From contig NZ_JAUYNX010000013.1 in the NCBI RefSeq assembly GCF_030704825.1, positions 1 to 55,158 on the forward strand: DNA of 55,158 nucleotides, in the 5' to 3' direction. Source of the stretch: Brevundimonas sp. GTDB taxonomy: Bacteria > Pseudomonadota > Alphaproteobacteria > Caulobacterales > Caulobacteraceae. A program made the position numbers and the translations under genes. This document shows positions 9,716 through 18,083 of the stretch, in pieces; position 1 is the stretch's first letter, and every line of letters begins with the position of its first letter. Under the pieces are notes generated by a model. It saw only the letters and a list, made by a program, of their open reading frames with translations. It was not told where the DNA came from and made no database searches.

Positions 9716-10228
9716 ATGCGGACCCACATCCTGTTTGCGGGCGCGGCGGCCCTGATGCTGGCGGCCTGCGGCTCGGGCGGCGAGGCGGTCAACGGCGACA
9801 AGGCGGATGAAGCGGCGGCGCCGTCGGTCGCGGGCCTGCCGGACGGTCCCACGCCCGGATTGTGGCGCGTGACCATGCAGGTCGACGGCTTGCCCGAGGG
9901 GATGGCCGCGCCGGTGGTCGAAACCTGCATGACCGATGAAAAATTCGAATCCCCGCAGGATCCGGCCAGCCAGATGCCGGGCATGACCTGCAGCAACCAG
10001 TCATTCCGCCGCGAGGGCGACGCCATGGTGGGCCATTCGATCTGCACCTCGGACGCGGGCGTCCGCACCCAAACGGACATGCGCGTCTCGGGCGACTTCT
10101 CGCGCCGCTACACCATGGTGATTACCAGCACGACGACGCCGACGCCCGCGCCGGAGCCGGGGACGCGAACCATGACCATGATGGCGGAGCGGCTGGGCGA
10201 CTGCCCGGTGGCGTCAGCCGCCCAGTAG
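9716..10228 (+). CDS. DUF3617-type lipoprotein
   Basis: 170 residues with a lipoprotein signal: [18 protein letters not shown], lipobox LAAC with the acylated Cys at 18. The mature part has the DUF3617 pattern, opening with a [11 protein letters not shown] strand, two Cys pairs ([26 protein letters not shown]) and a final GDC. DUF3617 proteins are exported or periplasmic and of unknown function. GGAG eight bases upstream of 9716 sets the start. Its end overlaps the convergent stop of the acyl-CoA dehydrogenase gene by 15 bases. Confidence 0.82.
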   Translation: MRTHILFAGAAALMLAACGSGGEAVNGDKADEAAAPSVAGLPDGPTPGLWRVTMQVDGLPEGMAAPVVETCMTDEKFESPQDPASQMPGMTCSNQSFRREGDAMVGHSICTSDAGVRTQTDMRVSGDFSRRYTMVITSTTTPTPAPEPGTRTMTMMAERLGDCPVASAAQ

Positions 10229-11377
10229 TTCGCGCCCGATCAGGAAGCGCCGGATCTCGTTTGTCCCGGCGCCGATGTCGTAGAGCTTGGCGTCGCGGAC
10301 CAGACGTTCGACGGGCCATTCCTTGGTGTAGCCGGCGCCGCCGAGGGCCTGGACGGCCTCGAGGCTGACCTTCACCGCATTCTCGGACGCCAGCAGGATG
10401 GCGCCGGCGGCGTCGTAGCGAGTGGTCTTGCCCTGGTCGCAGGCGCGGGCGACAGCATAGACATAGGCACGGGCGCTGTTCAGGGCGACGTACATGTCGG
10501 CGACCTTGGCCTGCATGAGCTGGAACGAGCCGATGGGCTTGCCGAACTGTTTGCGCTCGCGAACATAGGGCAGGACGACGTCCAGCGCCGCCTGCATGAT
10601 GCCCAGCGGACCAGCGGACAGGACGGTGCGCTCATAGTCCAGGCCGCTCATCAGCACGCCTGCGCCGCCGCCGACCGGGCCCATGACGTTCTCCTCCGGA
10701 ACCTCGCAGTCCTCGAACACCAGTTCGGCGGTGTCCGACCCGCGCATGCCCATCTTGTCCAGCTTCTTCGAGACGCTGAAGCCCTTCATGCCCTTCTCGA
10801 TCAGGAAGGCGGTGACGCCGCCGCTGCCCTCGCCGGTGCGGGCGTAGACCACCAGAGTCTCGGCGTGGGGGGCGTTGGTGATCCAGAATTTCGTGCCGTT
10901 CAGGACGTAGCGGTCGCCGTCCTTGCGGGCCTGGGTGCGCATCGACATGACATCGGAGCCCGAGCCGGCTTCCGACATGGCCAGAGAGCCGACGTGCTCG
11001 CCCGAGATCAGCTTCGGCAGATATTTGCGTTTCTGCTCGTCAGTCCCCCAGCGCCGGATCTGGTTGACGCACAGATTGGAGTGGGCCCCGTAGGCCAGGC
11101 CGATCGAGGCCGAGGCGCGCGACACCTCCTCCATGGCCACGACGTGTTCGAGATAGCCGAGGCCGAGGCCGCCGTACTCTTCCTCGACCGTGATGCCGTG
11201 AAGGCCCAATTCGCCCATCTCGGGCCACAGCTCGCGGCGGAATTTGTTGGTTTCGTCGATCTCGGCGGCGTGCGGCGCCAGCCGGTCGGCGGCCCAGCGG
11301 GCGGTGGTGTCGCGGATGGCGTCGGCGTTCTCGCCGAGGCCGAATTCCATCGATTGGGGGGCGTTGGGAATGCTCAT
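10214..11377 (-). CDS. ivd: Isovaleryl-CoA dehydrogenase
   Basis: 387 residues, the normal length for the FAD enzyme that oxidises isovaleryl-CoA to 3-methylcrotonyl-CoA in leucine breakdown. Acyl-CoA dehydrogenase signatures are seen: [16 protein letters not shown] (here [12 protein letters not shown]) and the C-terminal [22 protein letters not shown] split by family spacing. The putative catalytic glutamate sits in [13 protein letters not shown], the position that distinguishes isovaleryl-CoA dehydrogenases from the other acyl-CoA dehydrogenases, which carry the base near the C-terminus. The product feeds methylcrotonyl-CoA carboxylase, whose genes lie at 41.9 and 46.9 kb. Start [10 protein letters not shown]. 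Confidence 0.92.
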   Translation of the reverse strand: MSIPNAPQSMEFGLGENADAIRDTTARWAADRLAPHAAEIDETNKFRRELWPEMGELGLHGITVEEEYGGLGLGYLEHVVAMEEVSRASASIGLAYGAHSNLCVNQIRRWGTDEQKRKYLPKLISGEHVGSLAMSEAGSGSDVMSMRTQARKDGDRYVLNGTKFWITNAPHAETLVVYARTGEGSGGVTAFLIEKGMKGFSVSKKLDKMGMRGSDTAELVFEDCEVPEENVMGPVGGGAGVLMSGLDYERTVLSAGPLGIMQAALDVVLPYVRERKQFGKPIGSFQLMQAKVADMYVALNSARAYVYAVARACDQGKTTRYDAAGAILLASENAVKVSLEAVQALGGAGYTKEWPVERLVRDAKLYDIGAGTNEIRRFLIGRELLGG

Positions 11378-11413
11378 GGCGGCGGCGTAGCACCGCCCGC
11401 CGTCGAGGCAAAG

Positions 11414-12691
11414 TCAGCTCGGCCTGCCCCAGCGGACATACAGGTTCCACGATGACACCCCGACGCAGATCACGCCGATCACGGCCAGGGCCCAGGCGAT
11501 GACCGTTGTCTCGCCCATGGGGGATGGCTGTTCGACCGACAACCGGAAGGCCGCCGCCGAGGCCGTGCAGGCGGCCAGGCCGACGCCGCCCATAATCAGG
11601 AAGGCGCCGGTCTCGCTCCAGTCGAAGCGACGCGGTCTGGTTGGTTCGACCTCGTGCCGCAGCACCGAAAGGGTCGGCTCGTCCTCGAACAGGACCGTTT
11701 CCTCGGCGGGGGGCGTCGCCTCCCTCTGGTCGGATGTCCAGGCCGGACGGGCCGCCTCGACGAAGTCGGCCTCGGTTGCAGGCGTCAGCACCAGGGCCTG
11801 ATCCATGGGCGGAAAGGGCGAGTCGGCCGGCGAGGCCGAGGTCAGCGGGACGACCGGAGCCGACGGTTCGTCCGGAACCGGCGTAGGATTAGTCTCTGGC
11901 TCCGGATCGGGCTCCGCGACCGCCTGCGGGGCGGGCGCTTCAGGGGCCGTGGCCTCGAAGCCGGGCAATGGACCAATGATCGCGGCCGCATAGGGCGAAT
12001 AGCGGTTCAGGTTGACCGTCGTCACCGCGTCGACGGGCTTGAAGGCCGGAGGCGAGAAGGCGGGCTCCTCGGGCGCCCACGACGGTTCCGGAAGGACGGG
12101 GATGGCCGGGGCTTCGCCGAGGAGGGCGGCGACCGCAGCGGCCCGTGCATCGGCGGAAGTCTCCGCCGTCGGTTCGACGGGGGATTCGATCGGGGGTGGG
12201 GGCAGGGGGGCGGCCAGCAGTTCGGCCAGGGTGACAGAGGCCGCGGGGTCGGCCACGAACAGCGCCCGCTCGGCCGCCCGGCGACGCAGCCGGTCGTCGG
12301 GCGCTATGGCTTCGGGCCAGCCGATCAGGGCGTCCGCGGCCTCTCCGGCCAGACCCTCATTGAGTCTCTGCAGCACATCCGAGGCCAGGAAGCGTTCGAC
12401 ACCGACCGAAATGGCGAAACTGGCCAAGGCGTCGAACTGGTGCTGGTTCAGGTCGGCGGGCGCCCGTTCGTTCAGCGCCCGTACCACGGGCAACAGGTCG
12501 TACTGCAACAGCAGTTCGGCGTCGGGCTCGCCGACCGTCAGACCCTCCCGGGCCGAGGCCGTATGGCCATAGCCGATGACCCAGCGACCATCCTCGCCGC
12601 GCACGGCGCGCGGACGGAAGCCTTCGAAGCTCTTGATGAGCACGATCCCCTCGCGGGAGACCTTAAGACGTGGCGTGGTCGCTGCGGACAC
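11414..12691 (-). CDS. spmX: SpmX-like polarity protein with muramidase-type domain
   Basis: About 425 residues from a GTG at 12691 (VSAATTPRLK). Residues 10-150 form a GH24 lysozyme-like domain (LIKSFEGFRPRAV, then GRWVIGYGHT). A long acidic, proline-rich linker follows, then two membrane helices at the end (about 362-382 and 397-418). This is the architecture of Caulobacter SpmX, a pole marker that recruits and activates the DivJ kinase and in relatives places the stalk. The catalytic Glu (E23) is kept, but by the E-x8-D-x5-T spacing the Asp is Gly32 and the Thr is Val38, in line with a muramidase turned binding domain. The start is uncertain: no clear ribosome site, and two TTG codons lie upstream. 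It follows mgtE. Confidence 0.82.
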   Translation of the reverse strand: MSAATTPRLKVSREGIVLIKSFEGFRPRAVRGEDGRWVIGYGHTASAREGLTVGEPDAELLLQYDLLPVVRALNERAPADLNQHQFDALASFAISVGVERFLASDVLQRLNEGLAGEAADALIGWPEAIAPDDRLRRRAAERALFVADPAASVTLAELLAAPLPPPPIESPVEPTAETSADARAAAVAALLGEAPAIPVLPEPSWAPEEPAFSPPAFKPVDAVTTVNLNRYSPYAAAIIGPLPGFEATAPEAPAPQAVAEPDPEPETNPTPVPDEPSAPVVPLTSASPADSPFPPMDQALVLTPATEADFVEAARPAWTSDQREATPPAEETVLFEDEPTLSVLRHEVEPTRPRRFDWSETGAFLIMGGVGLAACTASAAAFRLSVEQPSPMGETTVIAWALAVIGVICVGVSSWNLYVRWGRPS

Positions 12692-12756
12692 GGATTGACC
12701 CAAATCGAGACGGGCGCGCTCGCCCGACGAGAGAGCCAGCAAGGGCCGCGCCGGGT

Positions 12757-14169
12757 TTACAGCAACACGATGGTTGCGAGACCCAGGAAGATCAGGAAAC
12801 CGAAAAAGTCCGTCGTCGCCGTCACGAACACCGCTGAGGACACGGCCGGGTCGAACTTCAGCTTCGACAGGGTCAGGGGCGTGAGCACCCCGACCGTGGC
12901 GGCCACCAGGAGATTCAGCACCATCGAGACCGCGATCACCGCCCCGATACGCCAGTGGCCCGACCAGAGGGCGGCCGCGCTGCCGATCAGGGGAGCCAGC
13001 ACCAGGCCGTTGGCCAGCCCCACCGCCAGCTCGCGCCGGAAGGTGCGCGGGGCGTTGGAGCTGTTCAGTTCGCGCGTCGCCAGGGCGCGGACCGTCACGG
13101 TCAGGGCCTGGGTGCCGGCGTTGCCGCCGATGGCCGAGACGATGGGCATCAGCACGGCCAGGGCCACGATCTCCTTGATGGTCGCGCCAAAGAAGGCGAT
13201 GACGCTGGCGCCCAGAACCGCCGTCGCCAGATTGATCGCCAGCCAGGGCACGCGGCCGCGCACGATCTCGGACACGGACGAGCCCCGATCCTCGTCGGAG
13301 ACGCCGGCCAGGCGCAGGATGTCCTCGCGGTTCTCTTCCTGGATGATGTTGACGATGTCGTCGACGGTGATCTGGCCCACCAGCCGGCCCGCCGCGTCGA
13401 TGACCGGGGCCGAGATCAGGTGGTATTTCTCGAAGATGTAGGCGACCTCCTCCTGGTCCTGGTCGACGGCGATCTCGTTGATCGGCTCCATGATGTCGGA
13501 CAGGGCGGCGGTGCGGGGGGCGCGCAGCAGGCTGCTGACGGCGATGCCGCCCACGGGCCGGTTGGTCGGATCGACCACATAGATGTCGAAGAACAGCTCG
13601 GGCAGATCCTCGCCCTGCTTGCGGATGTGGTCGATGGTGTCGCCGACGTTCCAGAACTGGGGCGCGGCCATCACCTCGCGCTGCATCAGGCGGCCGGCGG
13701 AGTCCTCGGCGTGGCCCAGCGAGCTTTCGATCGCGGCCCGGTCGACCTCGGGCATGGCGGCCAGGACGCGTTCGCGCTGGTCGTCCTCGAGGTCCTCGAC
13801 CACCGCGGCGGCGTCGTCGGAATCCAGTTCCTGCAGGGCCTCGGCCAGGGTCAGGTGCGGAACGCGCTCCAGCACCTCCTCGCGGATGCCGTCGTCCAGC
13901 TCGGGCAGGGTGTCGGCCAGCAGGTCCGGCGGAAGCCACAGGACCACGACGGCGCGGTGCTCGGCGGTCAGGAAGCCCATCAGGTCGGCGACGTCGGCCG
14001 GGTGCAGGTCTTCCAGCAGGGAGCGGAGCTTGAGGCCGTCGCCGGCGTCGGAGGCGTCGACGACCTTCTCGACGAAGGCGGCCGTCAGGACGTAGTCCTC
14101 GTCCAGGGCTTCGTGTTCGATGTCGGCGGGGGAGGCAGGCGGCAGGGGGGCGGTTGGTGCGGTAGTCAC
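12757..14169 (-). CDS. mgtE: Magnesium transporter MgtE
   Basis: 470 residues with the MgtE order: an acidic N-terminal superhelical domain (LEDLHPADVADLMGFL), two CBS domains at about 150-280, and five membrane helices. The pore signature MPIVSAIGGNAGTQ lies in the second helix. MgtE is a Mg-gated channel in the inner membrane; the N and CBS domains close the pore when cytoplasmic Mg is high. The start at 14169 gives the common threonine/proline-rich leader. The stop is followed 65 bases later by spmX on the same strand. Confidence 0.96.
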   Translation of the reverse strand: MTTAPTAPLPPASPADIEHEALDEDYVLTAAFVEKVVDASDAGDGLKLRSLLEDLHPADVADLMGFLTAEHRAVVVLWLPPDLLADTLPELDDGIREEVLERVPHLTLAEALQELDSDDAAAVVEDLEDDQRERVLAAMPEVDRAAIESSLGHAEDSAGRLMQREVMAAPQFWNVGDTIDHIRKQGEDLPELFFDIYVVDPTNRPVGGIAVSSLLRAPRTAALSDIMEPINEIAVDQDQEEVAYIFEKYHLISAPVIDAAGRLVGQITVDDIVNIIQEENREDILRLAGVSDEDRGSSVSEIVRGRVPWLAINLATAVLGASVIAFFGATIKEIVALAVLMPIVSAIGGNAGTQALTVTVRALATRELNSSNAPRTFRRELAVGLANGLVLAPLIGSAAALWSGHWRIGAVIAVSMVLNLLVAATVGVLTPLTLSKLKFDPAVSSAVFVTATTDFFGFLIFLGLATIVLL

Positions 14170-14228
14170 GCGAGGCCTCCCTGCCTGATATCAGCGATAA
14201 GTCGTTGATCTACCCTGTAAAAAAACGA

Positions 14229-14315
14229 TGGTGCGGTCGAGAAGACTCGAACTTCCACTCCGGTTAGGGAACAGCGACCTCAACGCTGCGCGTCTACCAA
14301 TTCCGCCACGACCGC
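14229..14315 (-). tRNA. tRNA-Leu (anticodon GAG)
   Basis: Read on the minus strand, a 7-bp acceptor stem (GCGGTCG/CGACCGC), a long variable arm and a CAGCG-TTGAGGT-CGCTG anticodon arm are visible. The anticodon GAG decodes CUC. The CCA end is encoded (14229-14231). It lies between mgtE and the FliN-like gene. Confidence 0.93.
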
Positions 14316-14366
14316 TCGCATCGGAGGGGGGCTGATAGCGGAGAGATGGGCGGCTGCCAAGCCGTA

Positions 14367-14663
14367 TCAAGCGGCTCCGGCCATGAAGTCGTACACATCG
14401 GCCGGCCGCGTGACGGTGATGGCGATGCGGTCGTCGCGGATCTCGATCTCGCCGCGGGCCACCGGATGGTTGTTGGCGAGGATCCAGACCTCGTCGTGCT
14501 CGGAGGCGTCGAGCGGGATCACCGCCCCGCGGCCCATGCGCAGCAGCTGGCTCATCGGCAGCACGGAGCGGCCCAGCACGACCGAGATCTCGACTTCGAC
14601 GGCTTCGATCTGGCTCACGGGGGACTCGAATACTGACTGTGACTGGGCGGTCTGGACTTGCAT
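14367..14663 (-). CDS. fliN: FliN-family flagellar motor-switch protein
   Basis: 98 residues. The C-terminal SpoA fold of FliN is clear: [20 protein letters not shown], then [22 protein letters not shown] and [16 protein letters not shown]. FliN is part of the switch ring at the cytoplasmic base of the flagellum and takes part in CheY-controlled reversal and in export. The protein is short but complete for an alphaproteobacterial FliN. I chose the ATG at 14663; the upstream in-frame ATG at 14705 would run over the start of lipB on the other strand. No other motor genes are in the window, so it is isolated from the main flagellar operons. Confidence 0.82.
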   Translation of the reverse strand: MQVQTAQSQSVFESPVSQIEAVEVEISVVLGRSVLPMSQLLRMGRGAVIPLDASEHDEVWILANNHPVARGEIEIRDDRIAITVTRPADVYDFMAGAA

Positions 14664-14693
14664 GGCGCTCCCGGCCCCCACATTGGAGGCGTC

Positions 14694-15392
14694 ATGCTTT
14701 CCCAAGCCTTAAGCGAAACCGTATCGAAACTCGTCCGCGCCGACGGCCGGCCGGTCGAATGGACGGTCGCGCCCGGCCATGTCCCCTACGAAGAGGCCGT
14801 CGCGGCCATGGAGGCGCGGGCGGCGGCCATCGCGGAGGGGCGGGCGGGCGAGCAGGTCTGGCTGCTGGAGCATCCGCCGCTCTACACCGCCGGGGTGTCG
14901 TCGAAGGACGGCGACCTGCTGGACGCCGGCCGCTTCCCGGTCCACCGCAGCGGGCGGGGCGGGCAATTCACCTATCACGGCCCCGGCCAGCGGGTGGCCT
15001 ATGTGATGCTGGACCTGAACCAGCGCGGCAAGGACGTGCGCGCCTTCGTGCGCGGCCTGGAGCAGTGGATCGTCGGGGCGCTGGGCGAATTCGGCGTCCC
15101 CGCCGGGGTGCGCGAGGGCCGGGTCGGCGTCTGGGTGGAGCGGAAAGGCCCCGGATGGTCGCGCGAGGACAAGATCGCCGCCATCGGCGTCAAGGTCCGC
15201 AAATGGGTCAGCTTCCACGGGATCAGCCTGAACGTGGAGCCGGAGCTGGACCACTTCAGCGGCATCGTCCCCTGCGGCATCGCCGAACACGGCGTCACCA
15301 GCCTGGTCGACCTGGGCGTGCCGGCGACCATGGACGAGGCCGACGCGGCCCTGAAGACCCATTTCCGCCGGTTGTTCGGCCCCGTCGCCTGA
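14694..15392 (+). CDS. lipB: Lipoyl(octanoyl) transferase LipB
   Basis: 232 residues. The enzyme moves octanoate from acyl carrier protein to lipoyl domains of pyruvate and oxoglutarate dehydrogenases. The substrate loop [18 protein letters not shown] sequence is present ([16 protein letters not shown]), the catalytic Lys lies in [15 protein letters not shown], and the acyl-accepting Cys lies in [19 protein letters not shown] four bases before the ATG at 14694 supports this start over an in-frame ATG at 14658. The start is only 30 bases from that of the divergent FliN gene. Confidence 0.96.
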   Translation: MLSQALSETVSKLVRADGRPVEWTVAPGHVPYEEAVAAMEARAAAIAEGRAGEQVWLLEHPPLYTAGVSSKDGDLLDAGRFPVHRSGRGGQFTYHGPGQRVAYVMLDLNQRGKDVRAFVRGLEQWIVGALGEFGVPAGVREGRVGVWVERKGPGWSREDKIAAIGVKVRKWVSFHGISLNVEPELDHFSGIVPCGIAEHGVTSLVDLGVPATMDEADAALKTHFRRLFGPVA

Positions 15393-15546
15393 AAACGGGG
15401 CCGCCTGAAACCGGCTTTTCCGGGCGCCACATAAAAAATTCCAGACGCAGCGATTTTCGGACGCAAGTCCCTGATTTTCCGCGCCCGGAACCCCCTTGCA
15501 GCGTCATTTGCGCGCCCTGGTTCCGGCCCGGGCGATACTGGCGGGC

Positions 15547-17514
15547 ATGGAGACGAAGCACGATCAGAAGACCCTCGAGGGCCCGCCGGCGGACGACCGG
15601 CCGCTGCGCCAGAGTCCGGTGGACATGAGCTGGGACGGCTGGCGGGCGCTGCTGGAGCGCTATCTGGCGGGGGAGCCGATCAAGGCCCTGGCCGGGGAAG
15701 CCGGCGTCTCGGTCAGTTCGATCCACCGCAATGCGAGGAAATTCAACATGCGCAAGAGGGACCGGAAGCGGGCCGTCTATCTGGCCAAGGGGCCGCCGCC
15801 GTTGACGGTGACGACCCGGGACGGGCGGCTCCTGACCATGGTCTGCGCCGAGGTGGCCTTCACCTTCGACCCCGAGGACCCGGCGGGGACCGAGCGGTCG
15901 CTGCTGCGACAGTTCGGCGACGCGGTCGTGACCGGGGCGGCGCGAAACGGATCGTACCTGGGGCGGATGGTCTTCACGGTCCGGCGCATCCTGGGCGGGG
16001 GGCCGCTGTTCGGGGCGCAGGCCGGGGCGGGGGCGGCGGCCGCCAACGACAACGAACCGCTCGCCGCGCCGCTGGTCCTGCGCCCGGCCCAGACCCCGCC
16101 GGTCCGGCTGGCCGACGGCTCGGACTGGTCGACCTGGCTGTTCCTCGGCGGGCGCGGGGCGGGCAAGACCCTGGCCGGGGCCAGCTGGCTGGCCGACCAG
16201 GCGGAGCGGCTCGGCCCCGGCGGCCGGCTGGCCTTGGTGGGGCCGACCCTGCACGACGTGCGCGAGGTGATGATCGAGGGCCCGTCGGGCCTGCGGAGCC
16301 TGCCGCGCTGGACCCGCGCCACGCGGCCCGTCTACGAGCCGTCGCGGCGCCGGCTGGTCTTCGCCAACGGCTGCGTCGCCCACGCCTTCTCGGCCGAGGA
16401 CCCGGACAGTCTGCGCGGGCCGCAGTTCAGCGCCGCCTGGGCCGACGAGTTCTGCGCCTGGCCGGCCGTGGGCGCGCGCGGGGCGGGGGAGACGCTCGCC
16501 TTGCTGAGGATGGGGTTGAGGTTGCCGGGGCCGGACGGCGCGGCGCCGCGGCTGGTGGTGACGACCACGCCGCGCCCGACGCGAGCCCTGATCAGCCTGC
16601 GCGACGAACCGTCGTGCGCGTTCAGTCACGCGGGAACGGCCGACAATGAAGCGCATCTGGCGCCGGGTTTTCTGAAGGAGCTGCGCGCCCTCTACGGCGG
16701 GACGCGGCGCGAGGCGCAGGAGATCGAGGGCCAGATCGTGGACATGGCCGGGGCGCTGTTCACGGCGGAGATGATGGCGGGGGCGCGCGTTCCTGATCCC
16801 ACATCCGCCGTTCCTTCTCCCCTCGGGGGAGAAGGTGGCCCCGAGGGCCGGATGAGGGGGCTTCCGGCCTCGGGTTCGCCGGTCGCCGGGTTGCCTGCTG
16901 AAACGGCCCCCTCATCCGAGCGGCTGCGCCGCCCACCTTCTCCCCCAAGGGGAGAAGGGAACGGAACGTCCGGAGAAGGGACGTTTGAGAGAATCATCGT
17001 CGCCCTCGACCCCACCGCCACGGCGGCCGGCGACGCCTGCGGCATCGTCGTCGCCGGGTCGCGCCGCCGCCCCGACGGGGTGCGCGAGGCGGTGGTGCTG
17101 GCGGACCGGTCGGCGACCGGGCTCAGCCCCGACCAGTGGGCGCGGCGGGCGGTCGAGGCGGCGCGGGAGTTCAACGCCGGGGCCGTGGTGGCCGAGGTCA
17201 ACCAGGGCGGCGACATGGTCCGCGCCGTGCTCAAGGCCGCCGGCTGCACCCTGCGCATCCGCGAGGTCCGGGCCAGCAGGGGCAAGCGCGTCCGCGCCGA
17301 ACCCGTCGCCGCCCTCTATGAACAGGGCCGCGTCAGGCACGCCCCGGCGGACGGGGTCCCGCTGTCGGCGCTGGAGGAGGAGCTGATGGCCTTCGCCGGC
17401 GAGATGGAGGGGGCGGGGTCGCTGGACCGGGCCGACGCCCTGGTCTGGGCGGTCACCGATCTGCTGATCGACGCGCCGGAGGGGGAGCGGGGGCCGAGGG
17501 TGCGGTGGTTGTGA
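15547..17514 (+). CDS. Orphan large-terminase-like protein with N-terminal HTH region and repeat insertion
   Basis: About 655 residues. The first 130 carry a helix-turn-helix-like region (PIKALAGEAGVSVSSIHRNARKF, split by helix turns) and basic stretches, like a small terminase or regulator. Residues about 195-400 are a terminase ATPase: Walker A FLGGRGAGKT and Walker B AAWADEF. The C-terminal part begins at IIVALDPTATAAGDACG, the first acidic motif of the nuclease. Between the two, some 65 residues come from an inverted pair of palindromic repeats (16813-16958). The ATPase-nuclease part resembles gene transfer agent or phage large terminases. No portal, capsid or protease gene follows. The start is uncertain: there is no good ribosome site, and an ATG also occurs at 15496. 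Confidence 0.75.
   Translation: METKHDQKTLEGPPADDRPLRQSPVDMSWDGWRALLERYLAGEPIKALAGEAGVSVSSIHRNARKFNMRKRDRKRAVYLAKGPPPLTVTTRDGRLLTMVCAEVAFTFDPEDPAGTERSLLRQFGDAVVTGAARNGSYLGRMVFTVRRILGGGPLFGAQAGAGAAAANDNEPLAAPLVLRPAQTPPVRLADGSDWSTWLFLGGRGAGKTLAGASWLADQAERLGPGGRLALVGPTLHDVREVMIEGPSGLRSLPRWTRATRPVYEPSRRRLVFANGCVAHAFSAEDPDSLRGPQFSAAWADEFCAWPAVGARGAGETLALLRMGLRLPGPDGAAPRLVVTTTPRPTRALISLRDEPSCAFSHAGTADNEAHLAPGFLKELRALYGGTRREAQEIEGQIVDMAGALFTAEMMAGARVPDPTSAVPSPLGGEGGPEGRMRGLPASGSPVAGLPAETAPSSERLRRPPSPPRGEGNGTSGEGTFERIIVALDPTATAAGDACGIVVAGSRRRPDGVREAVVLADRSATGLSPDQWARRAVEAAREFNAGAVVAEVNQGGDMVRAVLKAAGCTLRIREVRASRGKRVRAEPVAALYEQGRVRHAPADGVPLSALEEELMAFAGEMEGAGSLDRADALVWAVTDLLIDAPEGERGPRVRWL
16813..16860 (+). 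repeat. Palindromic repeat family A, unit 1 (inside terminase gene)
   Basis: A hairpin-forming unit starting CCTTCTCCCCTCGGGGGAGA and ending GGATGAGGGGG. The same family occurs at 50448-50500. It lies in frame in the terminase-like gene and encodes a SPLGGEGGPEGRMRG-type peptide. The partner unit in opposite orientation is at 16907-16958. Confidence 0.85.
16907..16958 (-). repeat. Palindromic repeat family A, unit 2 (inverted, inside terminase gene)
   Basis: The inverted partner of the unit at 16813-16860, from CCCCCTCATCCG to AAGGGGAGAAGG, 46 bases away. It is also read through in frame (RLRRPPSPPRGEG). The two units face each other with their GGATGAGGGG ends, as in the second pair at 50.5 kb. 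Confidence 0.85.
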
Positions 17515-17567
17515 CGGTGTTGAAGGACGAAACGTCCGGAATGAATATGGACTATAATACAAAATAA

Positions 17568-17597
17568 TTGACATTTATATGGATTATGATCCATAAT
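17568..17597 (+). promoter_or_regulatory. AT-rich promoter with operator palindrome for the HTH-Fic pair
   Basis: TTGACA at 17568-17573 and CATAAT at 17592-17597 are 18 bases apart, a near-consensus sigma-70 promoter, unusual in this GC-rich window. Between and across the boxes is a perfect palindrome, TATGGAT-TATG-ATCCATA (17578-17595). A bound dimer would block polymerase, so the HTH product of the gene at 17625 probably represses its own operon. Single TATGGA half-sites occur just upstream near 17546. Confidence 0.7.
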
Positions 17598-17624
17598 TGC
17601 TTGGATTAAATTGGACTGCAAGTC

Positions 17625-18083
17625 ATGATGTCGCTCGTTTCCGCCCGTCGAAGTCTGGACGACCGCCTCGCCTCCCTGAAGGGCGACGTCGCCGCGCGCC
17701 CGCACAGGGGGTGGGTGCGCGCGGTGCGCGAGGCCCTGGGCATGACCGGGACGCAACTGGCCGAACGACTGAAGGTCGATCCTTCCACCATCTCGGCGCT
17801 GGAAAAGGGCGAGGTTCAGGACACGGTGACCCTGGCCACGCTTCGGCGGGCCGCCGGGGCGATGAACTGTCGTCTGGTCTACGCCCTCGTTCCCGAGACC
17901 TCGCTGGAACAGACGGTGCGCGATCGGGCCGCGACGGTCGTCGATGTTCGTCTCGGCCGGCTGGGCCACACCATGGCGCTGGAAAATCAGGCCCTGAGCG
18001 ATCCCGAGCTCGCGGACGAGCGCGGGCGGATGATTGAGGCCCTGATCCGCGAGGAACCCCGGCGGCTTTGGCAGGCGCCGTGA
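17625..18083 (+). CDS. HTH protein of the 'mobile mystery protein A' type (putative antitoxin/repressor)
   Basis: 152 residues. A central Xre-type helix-turn-helix is clear (ALGMTGTQLAERLKVDPSTI, then SALEKGEVQDTVTLATLRRA). The flanking parts, including a TSLEQTVRDRA region and an EPRRLW end, match what I recall of mobile mystery protein A, which is found beside a Fic protein on mobile elements. The likely job is DNA binding and repression at the palindrome at 17578-17595, and perhaps neutralising the Fic protein. The ATG at 17625 is followed by a second ATG, so either may be used. The final codons overlap the Fic start as GTGA. Confidence 0.8.
   Translation: MMSLVSARRSLDDRLASLKGDVAARPHRGWVRAVREALGMTGTQLAERLKVDPSTISALEKGEVQDTVTLATLRRAAGAMNCRLVYALVPETSLEQTVRDRAATVVDVRLGRLGHTMALENQALSDPELADERGRMIEALIREEPRRLWQAP

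Noticed and set aside
12757..13939. A very long minus-strand frame running from spmX back through mgtE
   Set aside because: The mgtE product in the other frame has full family sequence with CBS and pore motifs, while this frame reads as arginine-glycine-proline low-complexity sequence. Only the part after 12691 is a real gene.
14229..14315. tRNA-Leu as the attachment site of the accessory block
   Set aside because: The block starts more than 1 kb away beyond fliN and lipB, and no partial copy of the tRNA end was seen near 20.2 kb.
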